Source: Glandiceps talaboti
Taxonomy: Eukaryota; Hemichordata; Enteropneusta; Spengelidae
Length of the DNA: 10,000 bases
Assembly (NCBI RefSeq): GCF_964340395.1
Contig: NC_135554.1
Location: forward strand, 24,725,592-24,735,591
Direction: 5' to 3'
Part shown: positions 1 through 8,477 of the stretch, in pieces
How positions within the stretch are numbered: position 1 is the stretch's first letter
How the letters are laid out: the number at the start of each line of letters is the position of its first letter
Translations under genes and position numbers: made by a program
Notes under the pieces: generated by a model
What the model was told of the DNA's origin: nothing
The model's input: the letters and a program-made list of their open reading frames with translations, nothing else
Database searches by the model: none

Positions 1-565
1 CAAACACTAGATTTTTCCCCAGAATAACTTTCAATGTTGAACGTTTATAAAGAAATTTGCCATTTACAAGCTTGCCCCTGATCAGTTACAGAACACACAC
101 ATTAGAATTACCAACTCAATACATGGCCGGCGACGATGTGTAATTTTGGTTATCCGTACGTCATGATCTGCCAATGTGTTATCGTCAAAATAAACAGCAA
201 CTTCTAACAAGTGGCCCTAACTAAAAATTGCATGTCGTTCCGTTTTGAGTTGCATCGATATAGGACAGGTATCGCCGTGATCACACGCAAATTAAATTCC
301 CATCCCGCATAACTGCATAATATTTATTCAGGCTATGTTCGTATTAATTGGAATTCTTTGTGGTGTGTTTCGTTGGTGTACTTTGACCTGGCGGTGAGCT
401 GTGAGGCGTAACACGCTGTCTACAAGACATACGAGCTACACACCTTGCCTCTACACATAGGTGTACTAGGCAACGTAAATTTAGTATCATAATATACAAA
501 CATGAAAACATAAAACAATATTTATTATCGTTATGAAAAATAGTTCTGTCATTACTGTTTCAGTG
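1..565. other. 5' stretch without a supported gene (probable intron or flank)
   Basis: No reading frame here can be joined to the EGF exon downstream. A weak exon-like segment, about 332-393, has an acceptor-like ATTCAG and a donor-like GTGAGC, but the frame that would deliver the required phase 1 is broken by stops. Because the first recognisable coding exon starts at 912 in phase 1, this stretch most likely lies in an intron of that gene or upstream of it. I see no RNA gene or strong promoter motif. Confidence 0.5.
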
Positions 566-600
566 CGGTCTCCCATCCAAATATTACCCCGTTTTGACTA
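566..600 (-). repeat. 5S rRNA-like fragment (relic or 5S-derived SINE head)
   Basis: Read on the minus strand, positions 589-566 closely match the conserved 3' half of eukaryotic 5S rRNA genes: TTGGATGGGAGACCG is an exact run of 15, preceded by a diverged GGGTAATAT in place of the usual GGTTAGTAC. Similarity fades after GACCGC, and the 5' half of 5S, including box A, is not visible. It is therefore not a functional 5S gene. It could be a pseudogene fragment or the remains of a SINE3-type, 5S-headed element. The short length leaves chance or an unrelated origin possible. Confidence 0.45.
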
Positions 601-911
601 GGGGTAGAGTTTCAAATAAAATGTGTTCGAATAATTTCACTCACTATAGGAAGAGTTCTCAACAACAACAAAATTCTCAACAAAAATTTAATTTCATAAA
701 CCAACAGTACAGTATGAATATTATTTACCAATTTGTTTTTAAGACATAACAGTCTCGCAAACCAGAGTTGTTATTTCTTCAGCGACACAGCTGCGAAATA
801 GCGGTGCATCTTGGACGGTGCCGTAAAAGAGGCTGTGGTTTACGACGATGAGGAGCCGTTCATCTTGTGTATGTAAGGTATCCAATTTTTTCGTTATTTA
901 TGCATTTACAG
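601..911. other. Probable intron 3' part ending in a strong acceptor
   Basis: AT-rich sequence without a supported exon. A more GC-rich patch at 783-868 follows a good acceptor-like TTATTTCTTCAG and precedes donor-like GTATGT and GTAAGG. However, the frame that would deliver phase 1 carries a TAG at 799-801, and the resulting downstream intron would be only 43 bases. The stretch ends in a T-rich tract and ACAG at 908-911, the acceptor of the EGF exon. Confidence 0.45.
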
Positions 912-1034
912 ATGAGAATGATTGTGATCCTGATCCATGTTTGAATGATGGTAAATGTATTGATGATTTCCAGGACTACTACTGTGTTTGTGGTGATGAC
1001 TACACTGGCAAAAACTGCGAAGCGAGACATTCAG
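912..1034 (+). CDS. Internal exon: calcium-binding-type EGF-like domain of a membrane protein
   Basis: This 123-base exon encodes one complete EGF-like domain. Six cysteines are spaced C-x4-C-x5-C-x8-C-x-C-x8-C, giving the standard 1-3, 2-4, 5-6 disulfides. The acidic DENDC start resembles the calcium-binding EGF signature. Between cysteines 3 and 4 the sequence fits C-x-[DN]-x4-[FY]-x-C, the consensus for Asp/Asn beta-hydroxylation in cbEGF domains. Borders are an AG acceptor at 910-911 after a T-rich tract and a GTGCGT donor at 1035; both are phase 1, the classic arrangement for shuffled EGF exons. The frame continues exactly into the exon at 1749. An ATG at 848 lies in the same open frame, but the segment it would add (SNFFVIYAFT) is a poor signal peptide, so I take 912 as an internal exon start. 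Earlier exons with the real start, signal peptide and perhaps more domains must lie upstream. The domain call is firm; the partner or ligand is unknown. Confidence 0.82.
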
Positions 1035-1748
1035 GTGCGTTTATTTGTCGTCGGGTTGTGATCACAAAACCGTGCTATCAGTCACAGTACAAAATAATCA
1101 ACAAATAATTTAAATTCTTTTTTTTTTTTGAAAACCTACACAACGTTCTTTATAATGCTAAAAATACATGGATAAAAACGACAATAACAATAACAATAAC
1201 TTTACATGGCTAAAATGATAAACATTACGACAAAATGTAAACGGGGCTAAAATGACAATAATAATAATTACAACAATTCACGTGGCTAAAATAATAAACA
1301 TTAAAGTTTATTAAGCTAAAATGACGTCAATTTCATGAAATTCCGTGACTAAAATGAATCGATATAAATTACCGTGTTTATGAGGCTAAAATGAGGCTGA
1401 AATGAGGCAAAAATGGCCCAAATCAAAACCAGTATTAAGGCTTACTGTTTAAAAATATGCGTTTTAAGATTACGTTCAAAAGATTAAGTTGCACTCCTTT
1501 CCACCACTTGGAAATTTGTGTTTGTTGGCATGGCGGAGGCTGACACATGATTTGGAAAACGAAATTCAATATTTTTGTCCAGTTTGCTACTGAATAATGA
1601 CAACTTGCAGCGTCGATGGGCGTGCTCACATATACATTTACAATTCTGAAAGAAAATGTTTGGAAGTATATATTACAGAAAGATATTTTGGTAAGAGTGT
1701 TTGATTAAGTAAATTGAATATAAGCATGTTTATTGTCCCGTTTTGCAG
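1035..1748 (+). other. Phase-1 intron between the EGF exon and the TM/tail exon
   Basis: A 714-base intron with a GTGCGT donor and a TTTTGCAG acceptor. Its first half holds a T10 run (about 1120), a short (AATAAC)3 repeat and the degenerate GCTAAAAT minisatellite described separately. Its second half (about 1418-1748) shows no supported exon. Confidence 0.7.
1209..1417 (+). repeat. Degenerate minisatellite with GCTAAAATGA core
   Basis: The core GCTAAAAT, often followed by GA, recurs at 1209, 1246, 1285, 1315, 1347 (as GACTAAAAT) and 1385, a spacing of 30-39 bases. It then compresses to 11-base steps near 1396 (GCTGAAAT) and 1406 (GGCAAAAAT). Spacer sequence is partly conserved: ATAAACATTA follows the core in the first and third copies. 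It is an old, decayed tandem repeat inside the intron, with no coding role visible. Confidence 0.65.
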
Positions 1749-2080
1749 GTCAGTCTAATGGCCTTTCAAATGGTGCCATCATTGGTATAGCATTCGGTGG
1801 AATGGTAGCAGTTATCATTATAGCTGTCATGGCATACTTTCTGTACACGAAATCAAAACCACCAAGGATGCGTATGATGAATGAAGAGCCAACGGTATCA
1901 GTTGTTACTGATACCGCCATGCCATTGGGTGCTATCCAGACGACCGCGCCATATGCGCAGTCTCCACCACCGTACCTACAGCATGCACAAATGGGATATA
2001 GTTCGCCATCTACGGGCGATGGTGCTTCTCGTCCCACTAACGAATATGTAGGGAGTTGTGAAAAACGTCCTTTTGAATAA
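1749..2080 (+). CDS. Last coding exon: transmembrane span and PPxY-containing cytoplasmic tail
   Basis: The exon starts in phase 1 after TTTTGCAG; its first two bases complete a Gly codon begun at 1034, so the EGF frame runs straight on to the TAA at 2078-2080. A short Ser/Asn/Gly linker leads to an apolar span of about 23 residues (nt 1775-1843) that begins AIIGIAFGG and ends AYFLY. It is followed by the positive stop-transfer patch TKSKPPRMRMM. The tail of about 75 residues is rich in Pro, Thr, Ser and Tyr and contains SPPPY (PPPY at nt 1964-1975), a canonical PPxY ligand for WW domains such as those of Nedd4-family ubiquitin ligases. The layout, EGF outside, one span, short tail inside, indicates a type I surface protein. 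The Pro/Tyr-rich tail resembles Shisa or WBP1-type tails in style, but I cannot claim homology. Possible roles in adhesion or signalling are inference. No clear AATAAA follows closely, so the 3' end of the mRNA is not placed. Confidence 0.78.
1964..1975 (+). other. PPxY (PPPY) WW-domain ligand motif
   Basis: Codons CCA CCA CCG TAC encode PPPY in the cytoplasmic tail, about 40 residues after the membrane span. In many membrane proteins PPxY motifs recruit Nedd4-type HECT ligases and so control endocytosis and turnover. That role here is inference from the motif and its topology. Confidence 0.6.
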
Positions 2081-2180
2081 TTTAGTTAATGTAATTTTGT
2101 AGATACATTGCTTGCATGTGTCCTTTACAACTTGATAGTGTAATTTTTATACTAATGAGTACTTTGAATATTTTTTTTTA

Positions 2181-2798
2181 TAATTAGGATATATCTTATT
2201 AATGTACACTTCAAAGTCCTATAATTTAGTACATATATCAACCATAACAAAGGGAACATAGATAAATCTCGTCGGTGTAGCTTTTAGTTTTTAAGAGTCA
2301 TTTGCATAATTAAGTTTTTTTTCAGTAATTAGACTATATCTTAAGAATGCACTCTTCAAAGTCCATATAATTTGGTGCATACATCAACCATATTAAAGCG
2401 AACAAGTCTGTAGAGCGTGTTAACATAACTTGAAGTTTTAATGATTCATTAGTATAATTAATGACTGTTAAACTTTCCCATCATGTGGTGAACATATCAA
2501 ACACAACAATTCGAACATATGCTATAATGCCTGTTAATGTAACTTTTGGTTTTAACGAGTCGGATGCAAAATTAATGATTTTCAGTAATTAAATTATATC
2601 TTAAGAATATATATACACTTCAAATTCCACGTGGTACATACATTAACCATAACAAAGCACACATGTCTTATACAGCTTGTTGACGTAGCTGTTAACAGAA
2701 ATGTTTCACTTGCATAATTAATTAACATTGGTGATTATCTTAGGCATTGAGATTATTTCAAATGTCAGAATTTGGTACATCAATTGCTGATAATAAAG
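2181..2798 (+). repeat. Diverged tandem array, about 145-base unit, 4.5 copies
   Basis: Units begin near 2181, 2326, 2468, 2586 and 2731, giving lengths 145, 142, 118, 145 and a truncated copy of about 68. Shared landmarks in order are TAATTA..ATATCTTA, CACTTCAAA, TTTGGT(A/G)CATA, ATCAACCATA, AAAG, a GTTAACGTAACTT-like block, GCATAATTAA and TTTTCAG. The third unit lacks roughly the first 25 bases. The array begins about 100 bases past the EGF gene's stop codon and ends at a (TA)n microsatellite. Copies are clearly diverged, so the array is old. It may be a local satellite, or the core of a non-autonomous element in which tandem repeats abut a microsatellite, as in Helentron-related pearl elements of bivalves. 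Confidence 0.75.
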
Positions 2799-2803
2799 CC
2801 GAA

Positions 2804-2918
<115 letters not shown>

Positions 2919-4340
2919 ACGAAAATAAGCAAGGGCGACTGTTTACTGTCATATGCCCCTTCCCCTGTTAACATACTGATGATAAAAAGAGGCCCCTGTG
3001 CTATGCACTTGAGATGTCATCCTCATAGCAAACTATGAACCAAATTATAATCATGTATAATATATATAGAATTGTCAATGCAATTACTTATCCTATCTGA
3101 ACAAGATGGATATACATTCCATGTGACATGTGTGACTTTTACTTACAAATATCTTTACCGAAAACAAATCTACTTTTCAATCAAATACACGTACCTCACA
3201 TTCATAGAAAAATCTAATGGCGCCACCAACGTCACATTTCCATAAGTCAGGATAAAGATACTACATGGTGGCCTTTACTTATATTACAACACATCTCGTT
3301 CACATGATACCATTCGAACACATCAGTATTTATAAATATAAGTATAAATAAAATCTGTTGTAGAAATGAATATTCAAGCTGGTCAAATATATATTGCAAT
3401 TTATAAACTTTTGGTATATCTGGTAAATCACGTTGTGTGATTTCTGACATTAAAGGAACACGCATAGACTGAATTCATAGTTTGTCGAGGGGAGTCTTTC
3501 TGTATATTAAAATGTGCCTATATAACATTCTGTTAACGAAAGCTTCAGCAGAATGCGAACACTGGTATTCAGGCATAGTTCATAAACGATTCGATGACGA
3601 TGTATTAAATATACTAGTACACTACGTTGTCAAGGAAACCCATACTCTGCCATCAACTGTGTTAACAACAGATGAAGATATTTCTATTTCAACTGAAGGC
3701 GTGCATAAACTTTACATTTCATAATACGTTTTACTAAAATAGTTTAAACAGAATTTTATATAGATATTTGCAGGAATACAAAGAGCGCGTGCACAAACTC
3801 AACTTGTGCAACTTGAAAGGGGTGTAATTGTTGACGTATGAATTCATGCGATACTGTCTTCTGATTTCCCATAACTGTCTTTCTACCCCCCCCCCCCACC
3901 TTCTCCCTGTATATCTTGTCTCCATTACGCAGTTAATCAAACCGACAGGCTAGGTTGGTATGTCTATTTGTCTTTCTGTCTTTTTCATTTAGAATATAAA
4001 CTATTACACATATTGTCTGGCTATATATGTGGGCACAATCAGACGTCTATTATCACGGGGTATAACAGCACAAGGGTAATATGACATCTACTATTGACCA
4101 AATAAGGCCATGTAATAACTGTATGTTCTATAACACATCACATTCTCAGGCACGTATGTTTGCCTAGACTCTATTAAAGAGAAGCACTAGTAGGACTCAT
4201 GTGATATTGTAATAATAGTGCCCTAGGAAAGAGTGAAACGAAGTGTCCTCATTATGTAAATTTAAGTCACTATGGGTCACTAATACATAACGTATGACAT
4301 GGTCTTAACCAATCACTGAATGCTATATTAAATCGATGTG
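2919..4340. other. Intergenic stretch between two convergent genes, no supported gene
   Basis: AT-rich DNA with scattered short open frames. The longest plus frame, about 3482-3724, and the minus frame at 3247-3465 have no recognisable domain, composition signal or convincing splice borders. The stretch should contain the 3' ends of both flanking transcripts, but I see no AATAAA (plus) or its minus-strand equivalent close enough to either stop codon to call. A small perfect hairpin lies at 3790-3810 (7-base arms TGCACAA/TTGTGCA). Confidence 0.55.
3886..3897. repeat. C12 homopolymer
   Basis: Twelve consecutive C residues inside a pyrimidine-rich patch. The exact length is prone to sequencing error. 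Confidence 0.9.
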
Positions 4341-5375
4341 TTATGATGGATTATTGTGATCTTTTACATTATAATATGTTGTTGCAATTGCTACAAATCC
4401 TGAACTGAAAATAATCACACAAGTAGCAAAAATATCATAAATATTAGGAATTAAATCGAAAAATACGTAATCAGCTAGATATGCGATAACAATTTGAAAA
4501 TTGACCAATAGGACAACAGTAGTTGGAGGCTCGAGTTGAACACTACGAAAACGAAAAATGAAAGCTAAAACAAACGTGATAATGAGACCAATTATAAACC
4601 CAAGTGTTGTCCCCTGTATTTGCCAATGGCCTGGATTCCATGTAAAGAGCATCACTAAAACAGCGTTTATGATTGAGCCTATGAAATTCTCATATAGATT
4701 AATCACTAAAACATTCACGTCTTCAAGTATAGCTCCGGTGATATAAGTGATTGAAAATCCGGCACCAGCAGCTATACTCAACAGATATCCCAACCAGTCG
4801 TCTTTTGCATCTAAATAATCGCCATTACTAACTGTATTGGAATTGCCAAAGATGATGGTAGGTTGGGAAGCTAAAATTATACCGGCGAGGCAGAGTACAG
4901 TATTTATGGACTGGATTTTCGTGAACGGTTCTTTGAGGAATATCCTGGCTAATATTGGAGTAACAATGGGCATAGTTCCTCTGTAGATTGCAGTAACATT
5001 CCCGATTGGAATCATAGACAAAGCTATAATCTGGCAAATATCGGCAAGCGTGTATATAACCCCTATTGATATCAGTAACATCCGTTGTTTGGTTGTTTCT
5101 GCTAGTACAGCCCTCAAACCAAGGAAGATGATGACTAACGGAGCTATTAATATCAAACCTCCGGCATACATAAATAGTAATATATTATACACAGGAATTC
5201 CAATCTTTGTCAGTAAAACTGCAAATGTGTTGTTGAAGGCCACAAGCACTCCGGCCACAAGGGCGAGACACACACCCTTGCTTGAATTGAATAGTCGGTT
5301 TGTTCGCTGGCCAGGCTCATGTCTTTCTGTGTTTTGATTCTTCGAAATCAACCGTTGATCTTCAGACTCCATCAT
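4341..5375 (-). CDS. EamA/DMT-fold membrane transporter, SLC35G-like, intronless and complete
   Basis: This 344-residue protein has the layout of the drug/metabolite transporter superfamily: a polar N-terminus of about 33 residues, then two EamA repeats of five helices each. Apolar segments fall near residues 34-55, 63-87, 98-118, 124-145, 153-173, 193-213, 224-246, 256-275, 283-304 and 312-332. Both repeats show family features: the first has PIVTPILARIFLKEPF, the usual Pro and Lys-Glu region around helix 4, and the second has LEPPTTVVLL plus a Tyr/Phe-rich helix 9. Among animal families the pattern fits SLC35G (SLC35G1-like) best; substrate and membrane are unknown, and assignment within the superfamily is less certain than the fold. 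The start is well defined: ATG ATG at 5375-5370 directly follows an in-frame TGA (5378-5376). TAA ends the frame at 4341-4343. The gene has no intron, suggesting retroposition or an ancestrally intronless subfamily, and no frameshift is seen. It converges with the EGF gene. Confidence 0.85.
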   Translation of the reverse strand: MMESEDQRLISKNQNTERHEPGQRTNRLFNSSKGVCLALVAGVLVAFNNTFAVLLTKIGIPVYNILLFMYAGGLILIAPLVIIFLGLRAVLAETTKQRMLLISIGVIYTLADICQIIALSMIPIGNVTAIYRGTMPIVTPILARIFLKEPFTKIQSINTVLCLAGIILASQPTIIFGNSNTVSNGDYLDAKDDWLGYLLSIAAGAGFSITYITGAILEDVNVLVINLYENFIGSIINAVLVMLFTWNPGHWQIQGTTLGFIIGLIITFVLAFIFRFRSVQLEPPTTVVLLVNFQIVIAYLADYVFFDLIPNIYDIFATCVIIFSSGFVAIATTYYNVKDHNNPS

Positions 5376-6450
5376 TCAAATATAGCAGGTTTCCAAGCTT
5401 TTATCTTCAACGAAAGGATAAACGTTTTTTTAAATATATCATCTAAACGATCTGCATAAAAAAGGACAAAATAAACAAACCTACAGATTATCGTGACTGT
5501 CTATGCTTTAAAAAAATAATGAAAGGGGAAAGCATGTAACTCTCTACTTACTTAAAATTCAAAGTGTTCTGTGTGCCAGAACACAAACACCCAAACATGA
5601 AAACATCCGAAATAATGTTGAACAATTTCAGCTCCCGTCGTCATTTCCGGTAACCGTGAACACTCCAACGCTCCACGTACACACTGCAATAACAGCGCAG
5701 TTAAATGTGTGGGTTTAATCAAGTGTAAATTTATACAATACTTACGTCATCGGTGGTCTATATTTTCCAAACAAACGACTACTTCTATAATAAGCACAAC
5801 ATCGTCTGTCTTGAAGGTTATCGACGGAAGGTTTACTCTTAGCTAAATTTCAATCGTTCGTCACAGGTTGAACAAAACTGAACAACTGCGCGCATACTGA
5901 AATCGATGATTTTTCAAGGAAGACAATCCAGTTATCAAATTTCAAAAAATGAAATTCCCGGATGTAATGGTGTATGTTATAACCACCTGTTAATACATTC
6001 CATTTTAGCGCAACAGCGTCCGCATTTGATGATACTATTTCAAGATCATATGGTACGAGAGTTACACGTTACTGGTAGTGACAAGGACTATAGACAACTT
6101 CATGTTAAGATGCATCTGACATAAATACAGATACTTAATTTTTATCGTTTGTTTTCCTTTCGGAATTACTTTACTATACAAAGTGGCATCACGTCACCGT
6201 CCGTATATTTTTTTACTTCGTCAATGAGTGCATATCCATTTATGACTGTGTTTTGCAGCCCCTTGAGAATGACCTTTTACATTGAAGGCGTTTTTAAATT
6301 AATAAATATTTTTAATTTCATTATTATTTCACATCAGTATGTGGCTATTTATCACACATTGCCAATTTGAATTCATAACTACACACAAAATGCAAGCAAT
6401 TATTCCATTAAATATCACAATGACTTTATTTAATATACAAAGGGACACAT
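5376..6450. other. Upstream region of the transporter gene, no supported gene
   Basis: This should contain the 5' UTR and promoter of the minus-strand transporter. An AT-rich TATATTTAAA-like sequence (minus strand, about 5430-5438) lies some 55-60 bases before the start codon, too close and too ordinary in AT-rich DNA to be called a TATA box. A perfect hairpin or everted repeat lies at 5564-5584. Short plus-strand open frames at 5906-6124 and 6149-6370 have no recognisable domain and look random. Confidence 0.5.
5564..5584. promoter_or_regulatory. Perfect inverted repeat GTGTTCTG-n5-CAGAACAC upstream of the transporter
   Basis: Eight-base arms separated by five bases, about 190 bases before the transporter start. 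Each arm contains TGTTCT/AGAACA, the half-site of steroid-receptor-type response elements, but in everted orientation rather than the usual AGAACAnnnTGTTCT. It could be a nuclear receptor site, an RNA hairpin in the 5' UTR, or chance. Function is unproven. Confidence 0.3.
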
Positions 6451-6628
<178 letters not shown>

Positions 6629-7361
6629 GTATACTGAGGAAATGTTATTTTTTAGTATTTGGTCACTATATTTCAAACTGTTATGACAACCAGATGGTAA
6701 CACTGCTTAACACTCCGAAGTCTGACCAGATCTTTAATGAGGCAATTTTACCAATCAGAGGATAACGAAACGCTACCATAAAGATTGCTAATTTTATACC
6801 AAGTTACAATGCCACAGTGAAGGAAAGTCTTTGGGTCGCTCAGGCTCCGATCTAGACTTGTCAGTGAATACCGTAGCTAGTCCGTGCCAGCCCCCGGTGC
6901 CAGCACTCCCTATTTATCCCTTGACGAACTTGCTAGGTGTGGAAAGATAATTATATCGAAGGTAACGCCCCTTGCAGTCAGCTCCATGCAGAATTTGTTC
7001 TTATGAACTCAAGTAGTGTTCATTTAATTAAAATTCCAACCTAATTAAACTACAAGGTGTTTCTATCCCCAATTTGTAATTTTAAATGAAAAGACAATTC
7101 AATTAAAATTCGATTTATTTAATTACTCTAATGACCACTGCAATATTTTTTTCACATCAATTAAAAGTTGTTTTAATTAGGCCTAAAATAAATTGTTTTT
7201 TCCGGTTACACAACCCCATCGAGTTTTTTGACTGTCGACCCTAAACGGATTTGTACGTATTCAGAATAAAAATAGCGAAAATTGTGAAGTCGCGCGAGAA
7301 ATAGTGGATGCGGAAAATGACATCAACTTAAAACGACAATATAAAACTGTTCTTCCAATCT
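6629..7361. other. Non-coding stretch with AATTAA-rich inverted repeat
   Basis: No gene is supported. A somewhat GC-richer patch (about 6830-6910) contains a short direct repeat of GTGCCAGC. From 7021 to 7182 AATTAA or TTAATT recurs at least six times, and CCTAATTAAAC (7040-7050) is mirrored by GTTTTAATTAGG (7170-7181), a loose inverted repeat enclosing about 120 bases. It may be a decayed MITE or simple AT-rich DNA. Confidence 0.4.
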
Positions 7362-7548
7362 TACGAAAGCCTATTAGGATTTCACACTTCCCACTTCCCA
7401 CTTCCCACTTCACACTTCATAGTTCACACTTCACACTTCCCACTTCATACTTCACACTTCACACTTCACACTTCATAGTTCACACTTCCCACTTCCCACT
7501 TCATACTTCACACTTCATACTTCACACTTTTCACTTCACACTTCACAT
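7362..7548 (+). repeat. 7-base minisatellite (24 units) with a conserved left flank
   Basis: A unique 19-base lead, TACGAAAGCCTATTAGGAT (7362-7380), is followed by 24 in-register 7-base units (7381-7548) of types TTCACAC, TTCCCAC, TTCATAC and TTCATAG, with one TTTTCAC. The phase never slips. The first 50 bases (7362-7411) are identical to 9276-9325. Units 5-12 and 13-20 form two 56-base higher-order copies differing at two bases. The open frame read through it is an artefact. A fixed unique flank joined to a variable simple-repeat array suggests the 3' end and repeat tail of a mobile element. Confidence 0.9.
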
Positions 7549-8404
7549 TAGCATTTAAAGGCAATGATGACCTGATTACATATTTACTTGTTAGGTAAAA
7601 AAGTGTTGATCATTCATTTGCAATTCAAAATTTGTCTCTTGCATACTTGTGGCTCAAAATAATTTTGTTGAACATTTATCTGACTGCTATTCTTTGTATG
7701 TGTTGTAGATTCGATTTTTCTAACAATTTAGTTTCCAATACCGTCCTTGTCATTGTGTGAGCATGGGCCCTTTCAACTGACTTATATCCCATAAACAGAC
7801 TGGGCCTTTGCCTGAGCACCCGCTGTGACTTCAGAACCGTTGGAATCGTTCAGTGGACCATTCCATACGGCTTTAGGGGGGGGGGGGCACTGAGTTTGTG
7901 CCTAATAAATTCTATTAATATCACCCCCTTCAAACAAAAGGGTGGGCCCTTAGCTTAGCATGGGCTCTAACGCACACAAGTATGGTATGTACAATATTTA
8001 CTAAATTGTACCAACCATTTTTATAATGATTTCTTTCTCAATAATCATTGATGATGGAACTTGTACAAAAAATATGTATTTAGTGACTAAATAAGAGAGT
8101 TGGAATAAAAATTAAACCAAGTGACTAAGATATATTTTATTATTTGTGTAATGAAGGATCCGAAAATTGAATTTTTGAATGACAAAAAAACTAACATCCA
8201 AGTTGGGAAGTTGTCAATGGCAATGCACATATACCACATGTTCATCACATACTAAGAAATAGCACAGTCTTTGAATTTCAAAAGTTTATTTAAAAACTAA
8301 AAAAATTACAGTGTATTTCACAATACAGTGTAAAAATTAGCTTTTTGAATGACAATACAACAGAGTCTGAAAATTGATAAACAAGCTGGCCCTTCGCTAT
8401 AACA
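7549..8404. other. Non-coding stretch with short repeats
   Basis: No gene is supported. It holds the G12 run, a small palindrome at 7989-8011 (GTACAAT/ATTGTAC arms) and a pair of 23-base direct repeats at 8163-8185 and 8333-8355, the latter matching at 20 of 23 positions. GCATGGGCYCT occurs in the same orientation near 7760 and 7959. Confidence 0.5.
7876..7887. repeat. G12 homopolymer
   Basis: Twelve consecutive G residues. The length is prone to sequencing error; the run alone is not a four-tract G-quadruplex motif with loops. Confidence 0.9.
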
Positions 8405-8421
8405 GTGTGTGCGCATGCATG

Positions 8422-8477
<56 letters not shown>

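Noticed and set aside
332-393. Exon-like segment with a hydrophobic MFVLIGIL reading
   Set aside because: The open frame would end in phase 2, not the phase 1 needed to join the EGF exon, and the frame of the right phase has stops.
802-868. Possible small exon ending at GTATGT in phase 1
   Set aside because: The phase would fit, but the acceptor is poor and the following intron would be only 43 bases.
848-911. ATG at 848 as the start of the EGF protein, with a short hydrophobic lead
   Set aside because: The lead has a polar Cys/Ser/Arg start and only about 8 apolar residues. The T-rich tract with ACAG at 908-911 and the phase-1 symmetry fit an internal exon better.
1490-1543. Cysteine pattern C-x8-C-V-C-WHGG in a plus frame inside the intron, like a broken EGF half
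   Set aside because: It ends at TGA before the sixth cysteine, lacks the first half of the domain and has no splice borders; likely coincidence.
3247-3465. 72-codon minus-strand open frame
   Set aside because: No domain, no signal peptide and no context; its length is expected by chance.
3482-3724. 80-codon plus-strand open frame
   Set aside because: It begins at TTG, has no recognisable domain and no clear splice signals. Some codons look reasonable, but nothing supports a gene.
5906-6370. Two plus-strand open frames of about 72 codons
   Set aside because: No similarity to any family I know and composition like the flanking non-coding DNA.
7362-7548. CRISPR array
   Set aside because: The units are contiguous 7-mers without spacers, in a eukaryotic context.
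7304-7558. 84-codon frame over the 7-base array
   Set aside because: Produced by the stop-free 7-base repeat; not coding.
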